A stretch of 14,993 bases of DNA from contig MU266776.1 of NCBI GenBank assembly GCA_021014945.1, positions 1 through 14,993 of the forward strand. The letters run 5' to 3'. The notes under the pieces are model-generated. The model was not told where the DNA came from, made no database searches, and saw only the letters and a program-made list of their open reading frames with translations. This DNA is from Leucogyrophana mollusca. Its lineage: Eukaryota; Basidiomycota; Agaricomycetes; Boletales. Of the stretch, positions 1-8,800 are shown one piece after another; position 1 is the stretch's first letter; each line of letters starts with the position of its first letter. Position numbers and translations under genes: made by a program.

Positions 1-240
1 TGAGTAAACATAATCAGATATCAGAGTTATTTTGTGATAATAAATGGGTGTCCTTATGTTACCCGATTACTTTCATAGATATATGTTTCTCAGATGAGTG
101 GAATGGTTATAGATCCATTGTCAACTGAACATCAAACTGCTGATTAAATGTCATTAGATATCGGACTTATATCGTGCCGATAGATAGATATCCTTATGTT
201 ATCTTATTACTTGTGTAGATAAGCCTATATATGATTGCAC
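1..240. repeat. AT-rich imperfect direct repeat, 140-nt period
   Basis: Two AT-rich units start at about 16 and 156 and run for about 75-85 nt each. Shared landmarks sit exactly 140 nt apart: AGATATC at 16 and 156, and TCCTTATGTTA at 51 and 191. GATTACTT-like and TAGATA-like blocks follow in the same order in both units. By eye the units are about two-thirds identical. The stretch is clearly richer in A+T than the genes to the right. It could be a decayed minisatellite or part of a transposon end; the window edge cuts off the left context. I see no coding potential. Confidence 0.6.
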
Positions 241-720
241 CGACTTTGTATCTGCTTATCAAATCCATCTGGAAATATCAGCGCCTCCCCGATTTCCTGA
301 TGTTGCCAATACGTCACATCATTGTTGAGAAGGAACGACTGTCTTCCTTCGAATCTTTGGACTGCCTAGGGGAGACTAACGTCGCATCAGGTTGCATAGT
401 ACTAGTAAGGCCTTCTCGTCGATGAGCACAATGTCTCACCGCAAGTTTATCCTTGCATGTTAATGTCACACAAATACAAGATAAGGTCGTCGCGGTATAC
501 TGGTCATCGTGGTGCATAGACTGACTCTGAGTGTGTTTAAGGTCTCCCTTCGGGCAATTATGGTCAGGTAGGCACGACTCAGAACGCTAAGAACGCAAGA
601 TGGAGATTCATAACACACTAGTACGTGTTCCTCCGACCGCCCCCAGTGGCCAGAGCGCCACACATCAGTTGTTAGGTGTCTGTTCTAATATACTCGCCGA
701 TCGTCACAAACGGCAAACCT
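241..720. other. Gene-free stretch with one repeat copy
   Basis: I find no convincing gene here. Only ORFs of 64-67 codons occur, on both strands, with no splice structure joining them. The one structured element is the first copy of a 43-nt dispersed repeat at 480-522, listed separately. Confidence 0.5.
480..522. repeat. Dispersed 43-nt repeat, copy 1
   Basis: This segment begins GATAAGGTCGTCGCGGT and matches 1029-1071 in the same orientation, with 17 identical bases at the start and roughly 36 of 43 positions overall by eye. The minus strand reads through both copies with a similar peptide (a PRRPY core), so it may be a relic of a coding repeat or transposon. Confidence 0.6.
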
Positions 721-963
721 TTATGCGGTGATCCTTGAAGCCTTCAGCCATGCCCTCATGTTCTTGTCTTCATCGTTCTCCTCGAAAGGTGCCAAATTGT
801 CCAGAAGAGGTGATCGCCCTCCCTCGAACCATTCGTGGGTAGCCATCAAGACGAACGAACGGTTCACCCTTCTGCGTCGATGGTGGTCAATGGTATTAAT
901 GATGGGAGGCATGGAAAATGGGATGGATGGCCCCAAATGATACTTCCGCAGGTTGTACACCTG
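721..963 (-). pseudogene. Coding-like fragment, possible terminal exon
   Basis: An open frame of about 80 codons runs on the minus strand from 963 to a TAA stop at 721-723. Its composition looks protein-like: a His/Arg-rich patch (DHHRRRRVNRS), then an acidic and amphipathic C-terminus (FEENDEDKNMRAWLKA). The bases just upstream end in GACCAG, a plausible splice acceptor, so it could be a last exon; alternatively an internal ATG would give about 63 residues. The frame stays open further upstream to about 1287, but that part is low-complexity Gly/Arg sequence antisense to a proline-rich plus-strand ORF and is probably not coding. I do not recognise the family. Confidence 0.3.
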
Positions 964-1028
964 GTCTCTAATATCCCCTGTGACGTCGAGGTGACACCGA
1001 GCGCAGTCGCGACGTGTGTCGTGTCCCT

Positions 1029-1071
1029 GATAAGGTCGTCGCGGTGTACTGATCATGATGATGTATAGACG
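1029..1071. repeat. Dispersed 43-nt repeat, copy 2
   Basis: This is the second copy of the repeat at 480-522, offset by 549 nt in direct orientation. Flanking sequence is not obviously conserved, so the duplicated unit seems short. Confidence 0.6.
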
Positions 1072-1135
1072 AAGACAGCTGACAGATTCGATTGAGCTTT
1101 CGAGCTTCGAGCGTACAGCTGAACTGGGCGAATCC

Positions 1136-1402
1136 ATGGGCCACGACACTCCATCCTCAGTAACCCAGGCTCCCATCACAGCTCCTCCCGCGCACGCACC
1201 TCCGCCGTCTCCTCCCACCAATGCAGCTACCCCAAACACAGTCACCAAGCCCCGCCCCCTGGTCCTCCTCCCCCCGCGCCGCCCCAATCACCGCGTCCGC
1301 ATTTGCGCGCAGTGCGTAGGGGTTCTCCAATTCGTGTCTGGAGGGCCGTGTAGCCGATGCCGGGCTTTGGGGTTGGTGGGTGCACTGTCGTGGGCTGGCT
1401 AG
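1136..1402 (+). CDS. Small Pro-rich, paired-Cys ORF, possible gene relic
   Basis: This 88-codon ORF starts with ATG in a good context (ATCCATGG). The first about 50 residues are dominated by Pro, Ala and Thr. Then comes a zinc-ribbon-like pattern, CAQC followed by 11 residues and CSRC (C-x2-C-x11-C-x2-C), and the ORF ends 13 residues after the last Cys. Proline-rich sequence followed by Cys pairs recurs at 11421-11582 on the same strand, which suggests a shared, decayed gene family. No intron or promoter is evident. It could be a genuine small protein, a truncated exon or a pseudogene. Zinc binding is inferred from Cys spacing only. Confidence 0.35.
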   Translation: MGHDTPSSVTQAPITAPPAHAPPPSPPTNAATPNTVTKPRPLVLLPPRRPNHRVRICAQCVGVLQFVSGGPCSRCRALGLVGALSWAG

Positions 1403-2162
1403 ACTGGTCCTTTGGTGATGCTTGGGCAAGGTGGTGCTTCGTTTGGACACGCGCAGGGTGGTGGGCATGGGTTCACTGGTGGGTCTTTGTCTTTTTGTGG
1501 GTCCCGGGCAGCCTGAAGTTGGTGTAAATCCTTTGTCGTGTCCAGGACAGCAGGGAGTACTGGCAGCGGGAGCGGTAACATCTGTCGGTCGGTCCTCTTT
1601 CTTTCTTCTTTCCTTTCCTCTTTGCTTGTCTTTATTTTCCTGGTAACTCGTTTGTTCTATGTGGGCGTTCGTTTGCTTCGCCTGAGGATTCGTCTCGCAT
1701 GCGAGGATGCACGCACGAGTATGCGTTCTGCATCCGCGGGTGCGCTTGTAGTTCCTTTCGTCGTCGTCGTCCGTGCGACTTATTGGGCTCTGCTTGCTTG
1801 CATACAGGTGCACGGTCTTGCCACTCTAGTGCTCGATCGTGTGTGCGTCTCGAGGGATGGGAGTTTCGGTGTCACATGGAGCTCGGTTTTGCCTGTGTCC
1901 TGGTTTCAGTCTTGCTGCAACCTTAGAACACGACATTGCATGCAGTTTGTTTACACCATAGCACGTCCTGCTTGCGCCTGGTAGCATAACCCTCGGGTTT
2001 GCGCCTTGCCTCCTCGCCCGAGCATACGTTCCATTGTCCAACTGACATACCCACCCAGGTACAAGTGCAAGTTATCTTCGTCGCCTGCACATCCTGCATC
2101 GTAGGGCTCGAAGTCCCACTACGCCACCACCCCACCGGTTCTTACCTCCTCTGCGCGGCGTG
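1403..2162. other. Gene-poor stretch with a pyrimidine tract
   Basis: I see no supported gene. A strongly pyrimidine-rich tract (CTTTCTTTCTTC-type) runs from about 1593 to 1640 on the plus strand. CT-rich tracts occur just upstream of transcription starts in many fungal genes, but no convincing downstream coding frame follows. The overlapping ORFs on both strands (60-218 codons) are low-complexity or Arg/Cys/Ser-rich and show no family signature. Confidence 0.4.
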
Positions 2163-2234
2163 CGAGTCTCGTAGTAAGCCGCTCGTCGGGTCTCACAACC
2201 CACCATTGGGCGAGTCTCGCAACAAGCCGGCTGC
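2163..2234 (+). repeat. 24-bp tandem repeat, three units
   Basis: Three consecutive 24-nt units begin at 2163, 2187 and 2211, with starts CGAGTCTCG, CGGGTCTCA and CGAGTCTCG. Units 1 and 3 are most alike. Twenty-four bases equals eight codons, and the frame that matches the downstream relic reads an eight-residue repeat beginning ESRSKP, GSHNPP, ESRNKP. This suggests that the repeat was once coding. Confidence 0.55.
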
Positions 2235-2570
2235 GAAGCTCGCGGGCGCTCCCTGCTCATCGCGATCTCCTGGACCTGCCAATTCTTGGGCAAAATCTGC
2301 AGACATGCGCAAAGCGGCCGCCAACCCGTACAATGTCGTTCAATGACGGTGTGCCCTCTGCCAGCACATTTCGCGCTTCGTTACCGAGCACCACGAGTGG
2401 CCAGCTGGCATCTTCTTCTGTTGTAGCCACCAGCGCCCCCTGACTCGAGCACCAATGGGCCTCTCACCGCCTGCACACGCCCAGACGCGCCCTCCGTCTA
2501 CTGCATTCCCCACTCACCCAGGCCCTTGCTGCCACCTCCACCCCTGTACGATGTAGTAAAACTCGCTGTC
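2235..2570 (+). pseudogene. Decayed copy of a repeated protein-coding element (copy 1)
   Basis: The plus frame here reads SSRSPGP, then a gap, then RKAAANPYNVVQ followed by a TGA stop at 2344-2346, and in the same frame RCALCQ. The copy at 11240-11370 reads SSRSPGP, then RKASANPYEVVEW and RRALCQ, with an intact Trp codon (TGG, 11348-11350) where this copy has TGA. A second block of similarity, proline-rich in copy 2, lies at 2491-2523 versus 11461-11494. The similarity is clear in both DNA and protein frame, so this is a decayed duplicate of a coding element. I do not recognise the parent family. Confidence 0.5.
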
Positions 2571-2813
2571 ATCTATGCCGGTAGTTGAGCCAGTATTGTG
2601 GGGGATCAAGAGTACGTGTAAATATACAAACAAGCGATCGCTCACAAACAATAACGTGTATGGATCTGGCCTCCTTAACTCACACTCGTAGGTCTTTCAA
2701 CATAAAGGGGGGAAATTGAAGTCCGGTTCGGAGTGACATACGAAACAAGGCCAGTAATAGAGAACCTACACCTACAAACTTGAAGTCAGAATCTTCACTG
2801 GCTCACATGTATT
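2571..2813. other. 3' flank of the NLR gene
   Basis: No gene is visible. This is the region downstream of the NLR stop codon on the minus strand and should hold its 3' UTR and polyadenylation site. I see no canonical AATAAA close to the stop, which is not unusual for fungi. Confidence 0.4.
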
Positions 2814-5800
2814 TCAGAGTGGTGTGTCCTGCATGTATGCGACCGTTCGACGAAATTGTACCTCAGCATCAGTGTCACAAACCTGCACACCGCCCTCCCT
2901 CCACCCTTGCGCAACCTGAGGAACCGTCAGGTAGTCCGACATATCCAGGACAATAGGTGCACTCCCCCTGCCCGTCGCACGCTCGAGGACCAAGCGACCA
3001 TGCTGACGCACTGTCAAAAGCTTCACCCGCCGCATGTCATCAGGTAACCAAAGTAGCCGCTGCCCATCTTCTCCTACGAGCCACCCATCATACCCGATGC
3101 GAGACTGACCGGCGAGAGGAAATATGGAGTTGCGCGGAAAACTGGAGGTCGATACCAGTCGTCCTTGTGTGAGACGTGGGAGGTCTCCAAGGGGCCAGAT
3201 GCGGATATCGCCGTTTGTGAATAGGGCAACGAGTCGACTGCAGTCCGAACTAAGGACTACCGAGTCTATATGTGCCCCGCAATACGGCGGTGTGAGCCAG
3301 CACATGCATGATCCATCACTCACATCGGTGATCTCAACTGAGGGTGTGTTCCCTACGTCGTCGTAGGACCACCATTGTACAACATAACGACTATCTGATG
3401 AGAAGATAGCATGATTGCTGCGTTGCAGGTCGAAACTTCTGTGAATTTGAGCCAGTGACGTTCCGGCGCCCACGAGATAAAGCCCGTTGTCGAAAAGTAG
3501 CTGAGATCCGTCGGGGGATAGTAGCCCATCGCGGACTGTCCATGGCTCTGCAAAGACAGTGTTGCGCAGTGACGGACTCGCGCTCGTGTCCCATAGTTGT
3601 ATGCAACTTCGCCCAATTAGAAGGACTCTTGTATGATTGCCAAGAAAGGCGGCCGATTTCAAAACGCCCGCGAGGGAATGACCGCCGAGGCAGATCGTCA
3701 CGAGATCGTCGCCAACAAGCCCGGGCCCCCATATCCAGGCACTTGTTAGACTGACGCAGATGACATGAATGGCCAGCGGCGAGAACGCGAGATAAATGAT
3801 GTTGCCAAGGTCCTTTGAAGACTGCTCCATAATAGTCCCTGTGGCCTTGTCCCACACTTGGACGGTATCCCCTCCTATTACCCAGGCGATTCTCTGCCCG
3901 TCGCTGGAAAAGGTAAGAAGGGTGATTGATGAATCCCGGATGGCCGCTAAATCCAGCTGATGAGCACCGGTTTCCATGTCAAAAATGCCAAGTACGTGAT
4001 CCTGATGGGCGAAAGCCTTTGTCTTGCCATCTGAAAAGTGTGCGATTACAAGAGAATCCTCTGTCCGACGAGACCAGATGGGAGTACATTGTAGTATCAC
4101 AGGAGCTGGTCGGATAAAAGGTGCTCAGAATGAGACAAAAAGACGACGTAACTGACACGTACGGAGTTCGGATGAAAAGGGTGTTTGCACGCCAGTGCGA
4201 AGGTCGACAGCTAGTCCTCCAGTAGATTCATGGAAAAACACAGCTTGTGCTTCGTCTGAGGACATTACAACACGTTCCACTGTTCCGACGGCGGAACGAT
4301 TGGATACCGAGAGTAGCAGTGAACCGGTATCCGCTCTGAATAGCTTCAAGCAGTGTCCGGCAAGATACCGATTTGCAAACACAAGAACTCGATATCCGCT
4401 TTCTGAGTTCACGAATGCAACTCCTGGTGAATCCTGTAGGGGGTGTGACAATTGTTCTTTCCAAGCAAGACACCGCCTTCGCATGTCCCACAGGTGAACC
4501 ATGTGGGGAGACAATGCCGCAAGCCACATCCCGTCGTTGGAGAACACAAGCTCGGTGACTTTGCTGTCACCGTCCAATCCTGGGGCCATAGGACAGACCA
4601 AAAAAAGTTCATGTTGGCCAAAGATTTGAATGATATTTATATGGCGAACAGCAACGAAAATGTCCTTGACCGGTGACCAGACCACCTTGTCGACTAAACC
4701 GTTTAAATTCGAAGTCGATATTTTGATGACTTGACCCGTGATGCCATCCAGTCGTCCTATATTGCCGGATTCCGATACACATACGATTTGGGTAGCATCC
4801 CTTGAGAGCTCTGCCCAACGCCAATGGTTGTCAGGCAGATCACACGTCCTCGACGGTGCTGTCATGATGTCCACCATCCCAACGCCAGCTTCATCGGAGA
4901 GGTATACAATATTTCTTTCATCGGCACACAGGTATAAAGCTTTGACGAACCCGGTGGCCACCACAGTTTGAGTGGTGCAAAGTTTACAACCCGAAGCTGC
5001 ATCCCAAAGATGCATCCTGCCATCATCCGATGCGGCGACCACACAACTATTGTTCGGTGAGATGGCAAGTGACGCCGTGGTGCGGCCCACTCCACACAGC
5101 CTCTGCCTGAGTTTACCAGTACCAAGATCCCAGAGCAAAAGGTCGTTGCCTGAAGACGCAGTGGCGACAAAAGAGCCGTCCGGCGAAAAAGAGACAGGGT
5201 GCTTTGCGTCTTCCATAATGGGGGCCATACGTGGCCATGTGGCAGCACCTGAGACCATAATGCCGTCGCTGGTAGTTACGAGGGCATGTTCGCCAGTAGG
5301 GGATAGTTTAAAGGGCTCTGTACATGGGGGTTGCCGCTTAATGGGTTTCGCCAGTGATGCAATATCCCATACGATCACCGACTCGGAGGTCGTATTCCAC
5401 ATTTCTGGGCGAAACATGATCCTTTCCCTGCTAGCTCCATGGAATGTGGTGTTATGTGTGGGCAAGTGGAGTGTAGCAGTATGTGTCATCGCCTCCATGT
5501 CCAAGATTTCAAGTGTTGCCTCCCAACGGGACTTAGGAACAAACAGAAGGCTGTCGCTAGACCAAAACACCGAGGCAAAACTGCTCCGCGCCTGCTTTGA
5601 CGCCAACCACTCGCCAGTGTTAGCACTGTATATGTCAATGATATTTAGCTCAGCTTCCGCTGCTAGCCACCGCCCACAAGGAGACATGAAGATGCGAAGG
5701 TGTTTGGGGATGGGTGTACCAATGGGGACACCAGTCTCGGTGTTGAATACTCTGATTTCTCCCCCACGGAGCCGACATGCAACCCTTTGCACTTGACTGC

Positions 5801-8800
5801 GAGCTGGGAACGATGCCTCCAGAAGGCCGACCGATTGGGCATATGCTGGGGTATTATCCTTTCCGGTAAGCGCATCCAACATTGAGTAGGTTCCCGTCCC
5901 CCCTGTGTGGCTCAGAATGTATCGGCCATGAAGTGATGCATTCATGGCTTGATAGCTTGCCATCAATTCCCCAGTGAGGTAGCTCCAGACGAAAACGTAC
6001 GTCCTGCCACGTAGGAGAACAACACAGTGATCAACAAGAGAGATATCCCCTTCGTCGTGAATGTTCCCGCTCCGAATTGGGCTACCCACAGCCCTGTACT
6101 CCACGGTGTCCCATACCAAAATAATACCATCCACGTCTATAGAAGCCATTCTTGTGCCATCGTCCGAGAAGCATGTGTTCCCGATGGGTGACCGATGGCC
6201 AATCAAAGGCTCGCCAGAAGGTTTACATGTGTCGAGGTCCCATAATCGCAAGGTTGTATCATCATGGACATATGTGAAATGAGAGCCATCGAATGAAATT
6301 GCGGGATAGGAGGTCTTCCCGGGATGAACAGGGAGGGTGATCAGTGGTGATGGAGATTCAGGAAGATCGGTAAGCATTTTAGGGATCTGCTTCAGCATGG
6401 GAGCAAAGAGCTTGAAGACGGAGCTATGGCGAGGGGTGAACGGGATTGCGGATGCGTATATATGCGCGGCACTGCGGTCGATAGGCTCGTAGAACTGTCG
6501 CACGAAGCAACTGGCATCCTCGAGCAATAGGAGTACATCATCGGACTGCGAGTGGTGCTAAACGCAGAACATGAGCAAAACGAAGAAAGGAAGAGTCTAG
6601 CGCTCATGTAAGCTACTATACCTGAAACCACAGTACAACCCGGTCAAGGGCATTCAAGATGTCAAGTACATCACCCCGCAAGCTCATCACTTCGAACCAA
6701 TGCAGCAGGTGCGTCGACAACCAGTCCTTCGCCACCTGAAACAACTTCCGGTCCTCAATGGCGACGTCGGCCAGATGAAGATGCCAGTACAGGCATCCGT
6801 ACCGAACGTGCTCGGGCACATTGTCCTCTAGACGCTGGGATAGATCTTTGATGTCCTCGTTCATCTTCGTGGGGTCATTAATACCACAGATGTCGCGCTT
6901 TAGTACCTTCATTGCGTCGAAACAGCGAGAAGCTAGGAACCGATTGAATAGCCCCTTGTCGATGTAAAAGCGAGAGTCGGTGCAGCGTGTAGGCGATGTG
7001 AAGAAGTCAAAGATGGATGCATGAAGTACTCGTATGAAGCCATCATCTTTGCGCAACATGGACCCGAGCCGTGCAATGACGGAGCTGCACGTAGTGACCT
7101 CAAGCCGCGAGTCATCCGGGAGTAAAATGGAACGTTGCAAGATCCTGTCGTTGAGCCCAAGGAGCATATCCAATCCTTGCTGGGTCAAAGGCGTTTTCGC
7201 GGTCACAATAGCGCCGATGATGTTGCGCAGGTTAGATACGCTGGAGGGTGGGGGCAAGTGTGTGCAGGCTTGTTGCAAGATACCTGTGTACAAGGCGTCG
7301 AGAGCGCCTCCCTGCCCTGTTGAATGAAGCGTCCCAGTGGATACCATATAGTGCAGGGCAACCTTTGGATCGTCGCTCCGGAGGATGAAATCGCAAGCTA
7401 CCGACGCCCAGATGAATAACCCGTCGGCGCGACGACCCAGCTCAGCCCTCATCTCAGGCCCCAACCAGTCCGATGGAAGGGCATGGCGATCTGCGACCTT
7501 CAGCATCCGGACAGCGATGTAGTCGAGGATGTCCCTTGCCGTGCCATCGACACCGTCTATGGATTTCGACAGGCAGCCGCGCTCCAAGACAGATCGGATA
7601 TCCACTTGATATCTGCTGACGAGAAATAGCTTCACGAAACGCGGGAAATTGGCCATCTCGTCATTTATGGCCTCCAAGATATCTTGACGGTCTTGTTCAC
7701 CACCACATTCGTCCAGTGCGTCGAGAACGATTACGATGGGACCAGAGAACGCGATCCGGCTCATGGGTTGAATAATATACTTCTGCAGCTGCTCTCGTGC
7801 AGAGAACTGCGTCATCTTCCCATGCGCTTTGACCGCAGCAAGAATATGGTCTTTGAGAATGGTGGAGAACGATGCGAGTTGGTATGTGATACTGCCAAAA
7901 AGAAAGGCGGGACCATTGCGACTGTCGACGTCGCGATTGAATCGAAAGCTTGCGCCTAGACGTCCGACTTTGTCAAAACGCGCAGCCACCGTGTTTGCCA
8001 CAGTCGATTTCCCCGTGCCGGCAACACCATGCAGCCAGAATGCCTGCTTTTCGCTCGCGTCTGCGACCCAGGCCATGATGTCGGAAAGAAGCCCCTGCCG
8101 AGTAGTTGGCAGGCAGACGCGGTTGATGTCGCAACGCAAGCCAGCGAGGTCCGTTCCAGGAAGATTGTCCAAGAGCATCGTTCGTTCTAACAGTGGGAGT
8201 CAGAGGAAAAATTCAAGGAGTTTGATGTGGGCGACGTCACGCACCCAGGTCTTTTATGTCTTGCGACAGGGTGGACAGCTCAACGATGCCTTGCCGAATG
8301 TCCTTGAATATCCTCAGGGCAACCAATTCGGACCTCGATCGAAACTGTTCCTTGAGCTCCTTGAAGGCAGTATTGTATTGGTCAATAGCCGAGTCGGTCG
8401 ACGTGCTCATAGAGTCCCTTAGCGCCCGCTCTGCGAAAGCCTTGAAGTAAGTATTCGTGTATGAAGCGGAGGCACCAGCGAACTGACTAGCAAACCCCTT
8501 TCCGCAGTATTCCCTGACAAACAATGCACACTCGTATATTTGTTTCATCATGTCGGAGACGATGGGGGCCTGACACTCCTCAATAACAGGCTTCGCGTCC
8601 CCCAGTAAAGACAACATGTCCGCCGCCGTAGACCAAAGTTGCTGGACCTTTTGATCGCGGTTCATTTGCGCACTCATCGTCTGTGGAAAGCATAATGTCA
8701 CTTCACGTTGAGGCAATAAGTAGTGCGCTGAGTACCTTCGGTATTACACTGAGCACACTCCAAGCGAGCGCAGCCCACGGATGGACCTGCACAATTATAT

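Noticed and set aside
1157..1813. 218-codon minus-strand ORF
   Set aside because: It is low-complexity (Thr, Arg, Pro, Gln), with a Gly/Arg-rich end antisense to the proline-rich plus ORF, and has no recognisable domain. It is probably a by-product of GC-rich, stop-poor sequence.
1538..1984. 148-codon plus-strand ORF with hydrophobic N-terminus
   Set aside because: The hydrophobic part comes from the pyrimidine tract, and the rest is Arg/Cys/Val-rich with no domain signature. It is not convincing as a membrane protein.
2344..2346. Repeat-induced point mutation as cause of the TGG-to-TGA change
   Set aside because: One G-to-A change is compatible with cytosine deamination or RIP-like mutation, but a single site is no evidence. 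Dinucleotide statistics over many copies would be needed.
4972..5796. 274-codon plus-strand ORF antisense to the WD40 exon
   Set aside because: It lies wholly opposite well-supported NLR coding sequence and has no family signature or splice context. The same holds for the 197-codon ORF at 7829-8422.
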